A stretch of 64,000 nt of DNA from Desulfovibrio mangrovi (GCF_026230175.1 NZ_CP104208.1:2852001-2916000); one strand, 5' to 3'. Positions 35,957-45,682 are shown, numbered from the stretch's first letter. Numbers and translations are program-made. The notes: generated by a model from the letters alone, not told the origin.

Positions 35957-36760
35957 ATGTATACATTTTCCACACATCACCTGCGGTGCATCTGCATAGC
36001 ATTCATCCTCTGCCTGCTACTGGCTTTTGCGGGCCATTCTGCGGCCCAGCCCGTAAGACCGGACAAACTCATAGCCTCCATCGGCCCTCAAGGCTGGCCT
36101 CCTTTTCTCATAAGGGCCGAAAAGCCCGAGGACAGCTCTGGCATCATGTTGGAAGTATTGCGGCGGATAACGCAACGAACCGGCGTACAGCTGCAGATAG
36201 TGGAGTATCCCGAAAAACGGGCCATGGCCGTGCTGGGCTCAGACAAGCTGCACGTGTACTTCAAGAGCCCCAACTGGGTACACAATCCCCAAAGATACCT
36301 GTGGAGCGACACCGTTCTGGATATTGCAGAGGTGGTCATTTCCCGACGCGCCGTCCCCTATTCTCCCGACGATATTGCCAGCGACCAGAGCCTTACATTG
36401 GGTACCGTGCTCGGCTTTCTCTATCCGGAATTCTCCGATGGTTTCATGTCCGGCAGGCTTAGCCGCTCGGATTGCTCCACCCCCTACGAGTCGTTGCGTA
36501 TGTTGCAGTTGCGCAGAGTGGATGCCGTGCTCGATTGCGAATATGTCACGCGCTATTACATGCAGAACAATCCTTCCTTCCGCGACGAGTTCGTCATCAG
36601 CAAGCCCTACACGCCAAAGCATGGCTACGGCTTTGTCTTCGGCAATACGCAGGAGCTGGCTGACTATCTGCCGATCTTCAATGCCGAACTCGCCCGCATG
36701 AAAAAGAACGGCGAACTGCAGGAAATCATAGAGCGCTACATCGGCAGCACCCCGAAGTAA
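35957..36760 (+). CDS. Periplasmic solute-binding protein, family 3 type
   Basis: 267 aa with a signal peptide (hydrophobic residues 12-26, cleavage after HSAAQ region). The mature part resembles SBP_bac_3 domains that bind amino acids or act in sensing (GWPPFLIRAEKPEDSSGIMLEVLRRI, EYPEKRAMAVLGSDKLHVYF, a late KKNGELQEIIERYIG). The expected transporter genes are not adjacent, so it may be an orphan or sensory protein. An ATG 78 bases earlier is in frame but has no ribosome site and would place a charged head before the signal peptide; I chose the later start. Confidence 0.8.
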   Translation: MYTFSTHHLRCICIAFILCLLLAFAGHSAAQPVRPDKLIASIGPQGWPPFLIRAEKPEDSSGIMLEVLRRITQRTGVQLQIVEYPEKRAMAVLGSDKLHVYFKSPNWVHNPQRYLWSDTVLDIAEVVISRRAVPYSPDDIASDQSLTLGTVLGFLYPEFSDGFMSGRLSRSDCSTPYESLRMLQLRRVDAVLDCEYVTRYYMQNNPSFRDEFVISKPYTPKHGYGFVFGNTQELADYLPIFNAELARMKKNGELQEIIERYIGSTPK

Positions 36761-36795
36761 TCAAGGCTGCGCCTTTACTCCCTGGTAAAACAGAC

Positions 36796-36830
36796 AAAAG
36801 GGGAACACGGAAATACCGTGTTCCCCTTTG
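36796..36830. terminator. Bidirectional terminator between the binding-protein gene and mtnA
   Basis: A 14-bp stem AAGGGGAACACGG / CCGTGTTCCCCTT with AAATA loop; T-runs on both sides serve both converging genes. Confidence 0.88.
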
Positions 36831-36880
36831 CACTTTCTACACGACAGACCTAATGCACCGGCAACAGCCGGACAGACCTG

Positions 36881-37933
36881 CTATTCGATGCCCGCGTCTT
36901 TGAACGCCTTGGCAATGGATTCCGCATAGGGAGCACGCAGCACACCCACTTCCGTGATGATGCCTGCGATCAACTCGTTGGGGGTGGCGTCGAAGGCAAA
37001 GTTGTATACCGGAACGCCGTCCGGGGTGATCTGGGTTTCGCCCACATGGGTCACTTCACGTGGGGTACGGTCTTCAATGGGGGTGGAATCGCCGTCGGGC
37101 ATGTTGCGGTCGATGGTGGAAAGCGGCGCGGCAACATAGAAGGGAACGCCGTGTTCACGGGCCAGCAGGGCCACGGAATAGGTGCCGATCTTGTTCACGG
37201 CATCGCCGTTGGCAGCCACGCGGTCTGCGCCCACCACCACCTTCTGCACCATGCCGCGGCGCATGAGCAGGCCGCAGGCGTTGTCGCAGGCAACGGTGAC
37301 GGGAATGTTGTCTTCCTTCAGTTCATAGGCGGTCAGGCGTGCGCCCTGCAGGAAGGGGCGGGTCTCATTGGCGATAACCTTGATGCCCTTCTTGCCCGCG
37401 TCAATGGCACCACGAACAACACCCAGCGCGGTACCATAACCGGCGGTTGCCAACGCACCCGCGTTGCAGTGGGTCATTACGGTGTCGCCGTCGTCAATGA
37501 CGGTTGCCCCGTGTGCGCCCATGCGGGTGTTGATCTCAATATCTTCTTTATGCACAAGTTTGGCTTCGGTCAGCCACAGGGCCACCAGCGCCTCGCGGTC
37601 CAGCCCCTCGTTGGCGGCCCAGAGCGTCTTCATGCGTTCCACGCCCCAGCGCAGGTTCACGGCCGTGGGACGCGCCTCTGCGATGAGTTCCAGCTTTTCC
37701 TTCAGAGCCGTCTTCCAGTCAGCCTCACCGGCAACTTCCATGGCCGCCAGCACGCAGCCATAGGCCGCGGTCACGCCGATAGCGGGAGCGCCGCGCACCA
37801 CCATGGTCTGCAGGGCGTAGATGGTGTCCTGCGTATTGCGGCAGAAAAAGTCGTCTTCACGGGAGGGCAGATAGCGCTGGTCAAGCAGGACAAGCGCGTT
37901 GTCCTTGTCGGAATAACGGATATGGCGTTCCAT
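36881..37933 (-). CDS. mtnA: S-methyl-5-thioribose-1-phosphate isomerase
   Basis: 350 aa. It isomerises methylthioribose 1-phosphate to methylthioribulose 1-phosphate in methionine salvage. Recognised from [35 protein letters not shown] (with the catalytic Cys), [17 protein letters not shown] and [20 protein letters not shown] (with the catalytic Asp), and [17 protein letters not shown]. No other mtn gene is in the window. An AAGGACG site precedes the ATG. Confidence 0.95.
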   Translation of the reverse strand: MERHIRYSDKDNALVLLDQRYLPSREDDFFCRNTQDTIYALQTMVVRGAPAIGVTAAYGCVLAAMEVAGEADWKTALKEKLELIAEARPTAVNLRWGVERMKTLWAANEGLDREALVALWLTEAKLVHKEDIEINTRMGAHGATVIDDGDTVMTHCNAGALATAGYGTALGVVRGAIDAGKKGIKVIANETRPFLQGARLTAYELKEDNIPVTVACDNACGLLMRRGMVQKVVVGADRVAANGDAVNKIGTYSVALLAREHGVPFYVAAPLSTIDRNMPDGDSTPIEDRTPREVTHVGETQITPDGVPVYNFAFDATPNELIAGIITEVGVLRAPYAESIAKAFKDAGIE

Positions 37934-38298
37934 TCGATTCGTCCTTGCGGCTTGAAGGTTGTTTGCAGTGCAGCTAGATTATTGAATTTTGTCTCAGGCG
38001 GGCGAGAGCCATGCGGCCTCTGCCCCCCGCGAGCGCGATGGGAGCCATCACGTGTACCATGAAATCCGAACGCGCTTCGGCCCCGCGTCTGGATACCCCC
38101 TTACGCCGGTACGGGCAAGTCACGAAACAGTGCCGGCTCCTTCAAACTGCAACCGTCCGAACACCGTTTCTCCCTCCTTTACAATTTTCATGGCGCGCCA
38201 CGCCTGCCTGCCGTTGCCCCTGTCGCCCCTTCGCGCTACACTCTGTACATGTTTCGACACACTCACCCTGTTTTATTGACTATCGGAGATCTTTCGGC
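37934..38298. other. 365-base intergenic region between mtnA and the GGDEF gene
   Basis: Divergent region. It holds a rightward promoter candidate at 38214-38242. The open frame that continues upstream of 38299 is Arg/Cys/Pro-rich and looks non-coding. No riboswitch pattern was recognised before mtnA. Confidence 0.5.
38214..38242 (+). promoter_or_regulatory. Promoter candidate for the membrane GGDEF gene
   Basis: TTGCCC, 17-base spacer, TACACT, about 57 bases before the start codon. Confidence 0.4.
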
Positions 38299-39543
38299 AT
38301 GACTGCCCTGTTCAGAATCTTCATTGCGCTTGTGGTGCCCGTGGCGCTGGTTATCGGAGCCTTCTTCGTGGCTGCCAAACCGGCAAGGCTTCCTTCCGCG
38401 CTGCTCCCCATGCTGCCTGCCCTTCCCTACATCTTCAGTTTGACGGGCATAGCGCTTGCGTGGCGGTTCAAGCGCAGCCGCAGCGTCTTCCTGCTGCTTC
38501 TGCTTGCTGCAGGCTGCTGGATAACCACCAGCTTTCTGCCGGAGGCCCCCGTCTCAGCACTCAACGTCAAACTCGGCTACGCCGCCACCTGCTTTCTGCT
38601 GCCGCTCAACATCGGTGTTCTTGAACTGCTGGAAGACCGTGGCGTGCTCACCGGCTGGGGGATTCTGCATTTCAGCGCCGTCCTTGCGCAAGCCGTTGCG
38701 GTCTTGCTGCTGATGACCGCAGGCACCATGCTCAGCCCTGAATCGGCACATGCCGTCATAGACATGGCCCAGCGCATCGTCTACTTCCGCCTGCTGCCGG
38801 AATGGGCGGACAGCTGGACCTATATTCCGCAGATGGCTCTGGTACTCTCCGGCATCATGATTCTGGGGCTGGTGATCCACCTTGCGGTTGCCCCCACCGC
38901 CAGAGATGCCATGCACGGCGCGCTGGTCACCACCATAGTCTGCGCCATGGCAGGGCTGCACCACGTGGAACAGCCCGATCAGGCAGCTCTCTTTTTCAGC
39001 GTGGGAGCGCTCATTGTCACCCTGACCCTGTTTCAGGAATCCTACTCCATGGCCTTTGCCGACGAACTCACGGGCCTGCCCGGACGCCGCGCCCTCATGG
39101 CCGACTGCAAGAAGCTGGGCCGCAAGTACGCCATTGCCATGTGCGACATAGACCACTTCAAGAAGTTCAACGATACCTACGGACATGACGTGGGTGACGA
39201 CGTGCTACGCATGGTGGCAGGCCATCTTTCTCGCGTTACCGGGGGCGGCACCGCCTACCGCTACGGGGGTGAGGAATTTACCGTGCTGTTCCCCAAGGGC
39301 ACGACCATTGAGGCGGCTCCGCACCTTGATGCTGTGCGCGAAACCATTGCCCGCGCCGAGTTCCGCATCCGCGGCCCCCTGCCCAAGAAAGCCCGAGGCA
39401 AGAGCGTGGTGACCGTGACCATCTCCATCGGCGTTGCGGAACGCACGGACGAGGCGACCACGCCGGAAGAGGTCATCAAGGTTGCTGACGGATTGCTGTA
39501 TCAGGCCAAGAAGGCAGGCAGGAATAAGGTCGTGGCTGGCTAG
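38299..39543 (+). CDS. Membrane-anchored diguanylate cyclase
   Basis: 414 aa. Six to seven predicted transmembrane helices (residues 1-245) are followed by a GGDEF domain (DELTGLPGRRALM, CDIDHFKKFNDTYGHDVGDD) with an intact GGEEF active site near residue 323, so it should make cyclic di-GMP from GTP. No RxxD inhibitory site is visible five residues before GGEEF. The sensor region matches no family I can name. A CGGAG site 10 bases upstream supports the ATG at 38299; a longer in-frame extension upstream looks non-coding. Confidence 0.9.
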   Translation: MTALFRIFIALVVPVALVIGAFFVAAKPARLPSALLPMLPALPYIFSLTGIALAWRFKRSRSVFLLLLLAAGCWITTSFLPEAPVSALNVKLGYAATCFLLPLNIGVLELLEDRGVLTGWGILHFSAVLAQAVAVLLLMTAGTMLSPESAHAVIDMAQRIVYFRLLPEWADSWTYIPQMALVLSGIMILGLVIHLAVAPTARDAMHGALVTTIVCAMAGLHHVEQPDQAALFFSVGALIVTLTLFQESYSMAFADELTGLPGRRALMADCKKLGRKYAIAMCDIDHFKKFNDTYGHDVGDDVLRMVAGHLSRVTGGGTAYRYGGEEFTVLFPKGTTIEAAPHLDAVRETIARAEFRIRGPLPKKARGKSVVTVTISIGVAERTDEATTPEEVIKVADGLLYQAKKAGRNKVVAG

Positions 39544-39561
39544 CCCCTCCCCGCAATACGC

Positions 39562-39606
39562 AAAAAAGCCCGTTTCCGGCACAAAAAGGCCGGAAACGGG
39601 CTTTGT
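39562..39606. terminator. Bidirectional terminator
   Basis: AGCCCGTTTCCGGC pairs with GCCGGAAACGGGCT (14 bp) around ACAAAAAG. The A-run on the left gives a T tail leftward; the right tail is CTTTGTC. It serves the GGDEF gene and the leftward peptide transport operon. Confidence 0.88.
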
Positions 39607-39628
39607 CATTCATAACCCGTAAATGGCG

Positions 39629-40639
39629 CTAGATACGCCCTTCCTCGACGCCGTGGCAGGCCACCACGGTGCCGCTCTCAAGCGTTCTGGCTGCGGGAAC
39701 CTCGCGCTTGCAGCGATCATTGGCATGCGGACAACGGCCATGGAACACACAGCCGGTGGGCAGATTGATGGGCGTGGGCACATCGCCGGTAAGCTTGATG
39801 TGCTGGAAGCCCTTGCCGATGCGCGGAATGGCCGACAGAAGCGCCTTGGTGTAGGGGTGCTGCGGATTGTCGAACAGCTCCTTGGAGGTGGCCAGTTCGC
39901 ACAGGGAACCCAGATACAGCACGGCCACACGGTCGGAGATATGCTCAACAACCGAAAGGTCATGGCTGATGAACAGGTAGGTCAGCTTGCGCTGCTCCTG
40001 CAGGTCCATCATCAGGTTGAGCACCTGCGCCTGAATGGACACGTCCAGTGCGGAAATGGGCTCGTCCGCCACGATGAATTCAGGGTCCAGCACCAGAGCG
40101 CGCGCAATGGAGATACGCTGACGCTGGCCGCCGGAGAATTCATGCGGATAGCGCTCCGCCCACTGGGGGTTGATGCCCACCTGCTCCATCACTTCCGCCA
40201 CCTTCTCACGCACCTGCGCATCGCTGAGCTCGGGCTTGTGGAAGCGCACGGGCTCTTCGAGAATCTGGCGCACACGCATACGCGGGTTCAGCGAGGCATA
40301 AGGGTCCTGAAAGACCATCTGCGCCTTGGTGCGGAACGGACGACGCTTGGTGCCCTGCAGGTTGTCTATGCGCTGGTTGCGGTAGTGAATCTCGCCGCTG
40401 GTGGGAGGATACAGGCCGATGACCACGCGGGCGAGCGTGGACTTGCCGCAGCCGGATTCGCCCACCACGGAGAGGGTCTCCCCTTCCATGATGTCGAGGC
40501 TGACGTTGTTCACCGCATGCACCACGGAACGGTTGCGGACGATCTTGCCGCCGGAGAGGGACAGCTGGTCCAGCAGACCGCCGGAGATGTCAAAGTGCTT
40601 TACGACATTCTTTATGCTTACAAGAGGCGTATTACCCAT
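39629..40639 (-). CDS. dppF: Oligopeptide/dipeptide ABC transporter ATP-binding protein (OppF/DppF)
   Basis: 336 aa. ABC ATPase with Walker A GESGCGKST, Q-loop, signature EFSGGQRQRISIARAL, Walker B FIVADEPISALD and switch His in SHDLSVV. The C-terminal oligopeptide-transporter extension has a cysteine-containing stretch GCVFHGRCPHANDRC. A Gly/Ser-rich insertion near residue 18-35 is normal in DppF. It is the last gene of the operon, 2 bases after dppD, and is followed by a terminator. Confidence 0.93.
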   Translation of the reverse strand: MGNTPLVSIKNVVKHFDISGGLLDQLSLSGGKIVRNRSVVHAVNNVSLDIMEGETLSVVGESGCGKSTLARVVIGLYPPTSGEIHYRNQRIDNLQGTKRRPFRTKAQMVFQDPYASLNPRMRVRQILEEPVRFHKPELSDAQVREKVAEVMEQVGINPQWAERYPHEFSGGQRQRISIARALVLDPEFIVADEPISALDVSIQAQVLNLMMDLQEQRKLTYLFISHDLSVVEHISDRVAVLYLGSLCELATSKELFDNPQHPYTKALLSAIPRIGKGFQHIKLTGDVPTPINLPTGCVFHGRCPHANDRCKREVPAARTLESGTVVACHGVEEGRI

Positions 40640-40641
40640 GA

Positions 40642-41601
40642 CTACTCCAGTTCGTGACAGGCGGCGTGCACGCCGGATTTCTTGAGCTCAAGCTGCGGAA
40701 CCTTGGAAAGACAGATGTCCTTGCAAAGCTCGCAACGATTGTTGAAGGCACAACCATCCGGAATATCCGTCAGGCTGGGCATGCTGCCGGGAATCTGGTT
40801 CAGGCGCAGGCCGGTAGCCCCTTCGGGCAGCGCGGCGATAAGGCCCTTGGTGTAGGGATGCTGCGGGTTGCTGCACACCTGCTCCGTATCGCCCAGTTCC
40901 ACGATGCTGCCCGCATACATAACGGCAACCTTCTGGGTCACCTGCGACACAACGCCGAGGTCGTGGGTGATGAGAATGAGCCCCATGTTCTCATTCTCGC
41001 AAAGCTCCAGCAGCAGGTCCATGATCTCGGCCTGAATGGTCACGTCCAGTGCGGTGGTGGGCTCGTCCGCGATGATGAGCGCGGGGTCCGTAAGCAGCGC
41101 AATGGCGATGACGATGCGCTGACGCATGCCGCCCGAGAACTCGTGCGGGTACTGCTTCAGGCGCTTTTCCGGCGAGTTGATGTACACCTTGCGCAGCTTG
41201 TCGATGGCGATGGCCTCCGCCTCCTTCTTGGTGACTTTCTTGTGGGCCATCAGGGTTTCGACCATCTGCGTTCCGATGGTGAGCACCGGATTCAGGGTCA
41301 TCATGGGATCCTGGAAGATCATGCTGATGCGGTTACCGCGCACCTGACGCATTTCTTCTTCGGAAAGGGTCGCAAGGTCGCGACCGTCAAACCAGACCGA
41401 GCCGCCTGCAAGGAAGCCCGGCTTGGAGATCAGATTGATTATGGAAAAACCCGTTACCGATTTGCCCGCGCCGGACTCGCCCACAAGGCCGAGACGCTCT
41501 CCGCGCTTCAGCGAGAAGGAGACATTGTTCACAGCGGTGAGCGCATAGTCGCGCAGGGCAAACTTGACGGTCAGGTTTCGTACGTCAAGCAAAGTATCCA
41601 T
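40642..41601 (-). CDS. dppD: Oligopeptide/dipeptide ABC transporter ATP-binding protein (OppD/DppD)
   Basis: 319 aa. Walker A GESGAGKSVTG, signature EFSGGMRQRIVIAIALL, Walker B LIIADEPTTALD, SHDLGVV-type switch (THDLGVV). The C-terminal extension NRCELCKDIC is a Cys cluster typical of DppD/OppD, associated with a 4Fe-4S site in some homologs. Spacing of 5 bases to dppC and 2 to dppF shows one transcript. Confidence 0.93.
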   Translation of the reverse strand: MDTLLDVRNLTVKFALRDYALTAVNNVSFSLKRGERLGLVGESGAGKSVTGFSIINLISKPGFLAGGSVWFDGRDLATLSEEEMRQVRGNRISMIFQDPMMTLNPVLTIGTQMVETLMAHKKVTKKEAEAIAIDKLRKVYINSPEKRLKQYPHEFSGGMRQRIVIAIALLTDPALIIADEPTTALDVTIQAEIMDLLLELCENENMGLILITHDLGVVSQVTQKVAVMYAGSIVELGDTEQVCSNPQHPYTKGLIAALPEGATGLRLNQIPGSMPSLTDIPDGCAFNNRCELCKDICLSKVPQLELKKSGVHAACHELE

Positions 41602-41606
41602 GTTCC

Positions 41607-42512
41607 CTAGTCCTTATAGAGTTTGGGATTCAGGAAATCCCGCAGCCAGTCGCCCAGCAGGTTGATGGAAAGCACCAGCAGCACCAGTACCAGACCCGGG
41701 AACAGGGTAATCCACCAGCTTCCGCTCAGCACGTAGGTAAAACCGGACTTGATGAGCGAGCCGAGAGAAGGCTGGTTGGCAGGCATGCCGAGGCCGAGGA
41801 AGGAAAGCGCCGCTTCACTCATGACCGCGTTGGCCACCTGCACGGTGGAGATGACGAGCACGGGGGTGAGCGTGTTGGGCAGAATGTGGCGCCACATGAT
41901 GCGCGAGGGCTTCAGGCCGATAACGCGCGCGGCTTCCACATATTCCTTCTTTTTTTCCGCAAGCACCGAGGCGCGGACGGTACGGGCATACTGCGGCCAT
42001 TCCGAAATCCCGATAACGAAGACGAGGAACGGCAGCGCGATGTTGGCGTATCCGGCAACGCCGAAGGCCGTCTGCAGGATGGCACCGAAGAAGATGGCCA
42101 CCATGTAGGAGGAGAAGGACAGCTGCACGTCAGTGATTCGCATCAGGATGGAGTCGATCTTGCCCCCCTTGTAGCCGGAGACCAGCCCCACGAGGATGCC
42201 AAGGCTGGCCTGCAGCGCAACCGCGCCAAGGCCGATGAGCAGGGATACGCGTGCGCCGTACAGGATGGTGGACCAGATGTCGCGGCCCTGCGCGTCGGTA
42301 CCGAAGAGGAACTTCTCGCCGGAAATCCATGCGGGCGCGATTTCTGCGTCCATGATGTCGATGGCGGAACCGTCATACGGATTCTGTGTGGCCAGCAGCG
42401 GCGCAAAAAGCGCCAGCACAACCAGCACCAGCAGAATAAGGAAGCTGCAGACCGCTACAGGGTCGCGCAGGAAGCTGTACAGAAAGTAGGATTGGCGGAA
42501 TTTTTTCCACAT
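41607..42512 (-). CDS. dppC: Peptide ABC transporter permease (DppC type)
   Basis: 301 aa with an N-terminal helix, a periplasmic loop (GSAIDIMDAEIAPAW, FGTDAQGRDIWST), and the BPD_transp_1 domain; the EAA motif is EYVEAARVIGLKPSRIMWRHILPN. It forms the membrane pore with dppB. Three bases separate it from dppB. Confidence 0.93.
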   Translation of the reverse strand: MWKKFRQSYFLYSFLRDPVAVCSFLILLVLVVLALFAPLLATQNPYDGSAIDIMDAEIAPAWISGEKFLFGTDAQGRDIWSTILYGARVSLLIGLGAVALQASLGILVGLVSGYKGGKIDSILMRITDVQLSFSSYMVAIFFGAILQTAFGVAGYANIALPFLVFVIGISEWPQYARTVRASVLAEKKKEYVEAARVIGLKPSRIMWRHILPNTLTPVLVISTVQVANAVMSEAALSFLGLGMPANQPSLGSLIKSGFTYVLSGSWWITLFPGLVLVLLVLSINLLGDWLRDFLNPKLYKD

Positions 42513-42515
42513 GGT

Positions 42516-43493
42516 CTATTTCCTCCCCGAGATACGGACCATGGGGTTCACCAGGCCGTAGATGATATCCACCACCGTGTTCACGGTGACGAAGAGTGCG
42601 CCTACAAAGACAAGGTAGGCAACAAGCAGGGAGGTGTCGGAACGTTCAACGGCTTCAATGAACATGAAGCCCATACCCTGCCACTGGAACACGGTTTCGG
42701 TCAGAATGGTGTAGGCAATCATGATGCCTATCTGCACGCCGCCCACGGTAATAACCGGCAGCAACGTATTCTTGAACCCGTGTACCATGAGGATGCGCCA
42801 CGGCTTAAGGCCCTTGGCGCGGGCGAACTTCACGTATTCCGTCTGCATCACTTCCTTCATTTCCGCACGAATGAGGCGGATGAAGAGCGGCAGCATGATG
42901 GAGGACAAGGCAATGGAAGGAAGAATGAGGTGCTTCAGGCCATCCACCGTAAGCAGGCCGGAATCCCAGAAGCCCCATAGTCGCACTGTCTCGCCGCGTC
43001 CGTACGATGGCAACCAGTGCAGTTCAACCGCAAAGAGATATATGAGCAGGATTGCGGTAAGGAAGACGGGGACTGAGACCCCTACAATACTGAATCCCAT
43101 GATAAAGCGGGCCAGTCCCGACTTGGGCTTCACCGCGGCATAGATACCGGCGGGCGTGGAGACCAGCAGAATGATCATGGCGCTGCAGAACACCAGTTCC
43201 AGCGTTGCGGGCGCCTTTTTCAGAATCACTTCTGTCGCGGGTTTGCGGTAAAAGAACGAACGGCCGAGGTCGCCATGGAGCGCATTGTTCACAAAGCGGG
43301 TCCATTGCACCACGATCGGATCATTCAAGCCAAGCTTGTCCCGAAGGGCCTCGCGCTCTTCGGCAGACACGGACATGCCTACCATTTCGCGCACAGGATC
43401 CCCGAAGGAATACTTGATGCCAAAGCCGATGATGGAGATGACGAACATGACGAGGAGGGCCTGCGCCACGCGTCGTATGATGAACGCGAACAT
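42516..43493 (-). CDS. dppB: Peptide ABC transporter permease (DppB type)
   Basis: 325 aa, six predicted helices. The N-terminal FAFIIRRVAQALLVMFVISII and the EAA loop EYVKFARAKGLKPWRILMVHGFKN place it in the OppB/DppB group. The gene starts about 200 bases after the binding-protein stop, beyond two hairpins, so it is probably made at a lower level than the binding protein. Confidence 0.93.
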   Translation of the reverse strand: MFAFIIRRVAQALLVMFVISIIGFGIKYSFGDPVREMVGMSVSAEEREALRDKLGLNDPIVVQWTRFVNNALHGDLGRSFFYRKPATEVILKKAPATLELVFCSAMIILLVSTPAGIYAAVKPKSGLARFIMGFSIVGVSVPVFLTAILLIYLFAVELHWLPSYGRGETVRLWGFWDSGLLTVDGLKHLILPSIALSSIMLPLFIRLIRAEMKEVMQTEYVKFARAKGLKPWRILMVHGFKNTLLPVITVGGVQIGIMIAYTILTETVFQWQGMGFMFIEAVERSDTSLLVAYLVFVGALFVTVNTVVDIIYGLVNPMVRISGRK

Positions 43494-43551
43494 AACGGTT
43501 TAGTATCTTTATGAGTTATAAGTAATGCTGTGCAGTTGCCCAGACACGGGA

Positions 43552-43572
43552 GAACCGGCGCGGGGCCGGTTC
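43552..43572 (-). promoter_or_regulatory. Hairpin between dppA and dppB (attenuator or RNA stability element)
   Basis: GAACCGGC pairs with GCCGGTTC. It has no T run, so it probably protects the upstream message or slows polymerase. Confidence 0.4.
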
Positions 43573-43653
43573 CTTATTGTTGGTCCTTTCCAAAGTTGCC
43601 TAGTTGCGACGGCGGACCCCCGCCGCCGCTCAAAGTCACTTTGAAAAGGAGAA

Positions 43654-43677
43654 GCCGGAGCGGGGGGCCGCTCCGGC
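43654..43677 (-). promoter_or_regulatory. Hairpin directly after the dppA stop codon
   Basis: GCCGGAGCGG pairs with CCGCTCCGGC, 10-bp stem and 4-base loop, 18 bases past the dppA stop. The tail is TTCTCCTTTT, a partial T run, suggesting partial termination of transcripts entering dppB. Confidence 0.5.
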
Positions 43678-43694
43678 ATTTCATCCATTCAAGG

Positions 43695-45248
43695 CTATTG
43701 CATTACCAGATCGCCAAAGTAGGGGAAGTCCATACCGTTAACGATGGCCTGGGCGTTCTTCACGTTCTTGGAAGCGGCCCAGGAAAGGTCCTGCCAGTGC
43801 AGCGGAATAAAGGCTGCGTCTTCGTACAGGATCTTTTCAACCTTCTGCAGCATGGCGGTACGCTTGGCTACGTCGGTTTCAGCGTTGGAATCAGTGATGA
43901 GCTTGTCAACTTCGGGATTGCAGTAATCGCCGGAGTTGTAAGCGCCCATACCGGTTTCCTTGTTGCGGCACATGAGCAGGTATTCGGTGAAGTTAGCGGA
44001 GTCTTCGGTATCGGAGTGCCAGCCGATCATCTGGATGTCGGCTACCTGTGCGTCGAACTCATCCCAGTACTGAGCCTTGGGCATGGTCTTCAGGTTAACC
44101 TTGATGCCGATCTTGTCCATCATGGCTACGAAGGCCTGAGCAATGGCTTCGTCCTTCACGTAGCGGTTGTTGGGGGCGATCATGGTCACTTCGAAGCCCT
44201 TTTCGAAACCGGCTTCCTTCATGAGCTGCTTGGCCTTCTCAACGTCGAAACGGGGGGTCAGTTCTTCAACGTAGCCGAGGTAACCCTTGGGGCTCTGCTG
44301 ACCGGCAACGGTGGAGCGGCCCTTGAGAATCTTCTTCACGATACCGGCGTTGTTGGTAGCATATGCTACAGCCTGACGAACGCGCTTGTCGGCAAATGCG
44401 GGCACGCGCTTCTGGTTGAGCTGCAGGGTGATGATACGGGTACCGGAAAGGGTGATCAGGTCAACGTTCTTGGCTTCGTCAAGACGGTCGTAGTCCTGGG
44501 GGGGAACGGGCTGAATCCAGTCGACGTCGCCGGAAAGGATGGAAGCAACGCGGGTAGCTTCGTTGGCGATGGGCTTGAATTCGATAACGTCAAGGTTACC
44601 GCGGGGGCCCCAGTAGCCGTCGAACTTGGTGAGCAGCAGCTTAACGCCCTGTTCACGCTCGGTCACAACGAAGGGACCGGTGCCGGATTCGTTGTCGTTG
44701 GCAAAGGAAGGACCGGACTTCACGATGGCGCCCTTGTCCTGACCTGCAGCGTCCTTGCCAGTGTAGAAAGCGCTGTCCATGGGGAAGATGTAGGTAGCCA
44801 TGTTCATGAGCAGGGGGTAGGCAACCTTGGTCTTCAGATCAACAGTGTAATCGTCAACAACAACGGCGGGTTCGAATACTTCGAACAGGCCCTTGAAGTC
44901 GGGGGAAACTTTCAGACGGTCAAGGGTCCAGGCAACGTCCTTGGCGGTAAAGGAGTTACCGCTATGGAACTTAACACCCTTGCGCAGGTGAAAACGCATG
45001 GTCATGGGATCAAGACGTTCCCACTTCTCGGCCAGACGGCCTTCGAACTGCATGTCCTGGGTCCAGCGAACCAGCGGATCGAAGACCATGTGGGAATACT
45101 GCAGCATGCCGCCGGAAAGCTGAACATGCGGGTCAAGGGACACCGGGTCGGCGTCCATGGCGAGACGCAGGGTCTTGCCGGCCATTGCGGGAACAGCAAA
45201 CAGCGCCAGAGCAAGAGCCAGCACCATTGCGGAAACAAAACGTTTCAT
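43695..45248 (-). CDS. dppA: Peptide ABC transporter substrate-binding protein (SBP_bac_5)
   Basis: 517 aa with a signal peptide (MKRFVSAMVLALALALFAVPAMA) and an SBP_bac_5 fold (LRLAMDADPVSLDPH, GVKFHSGNSFTAKDVAWTLDR, QLNQKRVPAFADKRVRQAVAYA, FIPLHWQD). Members bind dipeptides, oligopeptides, nickel chelates or heme. GGAGG 8 bases upstream sets the start, 24 bases inside a longer in-frame alternative. It leads the dppABCDF operon. The codon pattern (high use of common codons) suggests strong expression. Confidence 0.92.
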   Translation of the reverse strand: MKRFVSAMVLALALALFAVPAMAGKTLRLAMDADPVSLDPHVQLSGGMLQYSHMVFDPLVRWTQDMQFEGRLAEKWERLDPMTMRFHLRKGVKFHSGNSFTAKDVAWTLDRLKVSPDFKGLFEVFEPAVVVDDYTVDLKTKVAYPLLMNMATYIFPMDSAFYTGKDAAGQDKGAIVKSGPSFANDNESGTGPFVVTEREQGVKLLLTKFDGYWGPRGNLDVIEFKPIANEATRVASILSGDVDWIQPVPPQDYDRLDEAKNVDLITLSGTRIITLQLNQKRVPAFADKRVRQAVAYATNNAGIVKKILKGRSTVAGQQSPKGYLGYVEELTPRFDVEKAKQLMKEAGFEKGFEVTMIAPNNRYVKDEAIAQAFVAMMDKIGIKVNLKTMPKAQYWDEFDAQVADIQMIGWHSDTEDSANFTEYLLMCRNKETGMGAYNSGDYCNPEVDKLITDSNAETDVAKRTAMLQKVEKILYEDAAFIPLHWQDLSWAASKNVKNAQAIVNGMDFPYFGDLVMQ

Positions 45249-45682
45249 CCAGTACCTCCAGTACTCTTTCAAACAGGTTTACCTACCTCAACGACGGATC
45301 GTTGCCACATTCCTATAGCAAAAAAACCATGATCCGGAATACCCCCGGCATCACAGCCCATCGATCCAAAGTAAACAACAGGAAAGCGACTTATCCAACC
45401 CATGAACGGGGTTCAAGTCAAGTGATTTCTAACAGAAAAAGGTCAATGTTGTTATGTTGATACGACTAAAACGCCCCTCTCGGAAACGCGATTGTCACTC
45501 TTGGAGCAATTTTTCACAATTAGTGACGCGGGGTTGCAGCTGTCTGTGCGCACAATGGCCCAAAGGAAGCCTCAGGCAAAAAATGTTGCAAAAAAACTTC
45601 GTGGATATCCCCGAAAGCACCCCTCCCATTTGGAGAGACCTGAAAAACCGGCACGCCATTTTGCTCCATCATGCAGCACAGG
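45249..45682. other. 434-base region upstream of the dpp operon
   Basis: Contains the dpp promoter candidate and an inverted repeat GTCACT (45494-45499) with AGTGAC (45522-45527). Open frames here look non-coding. Confidence 0.5.
45392..45421 (-). promoter_or_regulatory. dpp operon promoter candidate
   Basis: Read leftward: TTGACT, 18-base spacer, TGGATA, placing the 5' end about 135 bases before dppA. Confidence 0.4.

Noticed and set aside
43530-45332. 600-codon rightward frame opposite dppA
   Set aside because: Antisense to a strong SBP_bac_5 gene.
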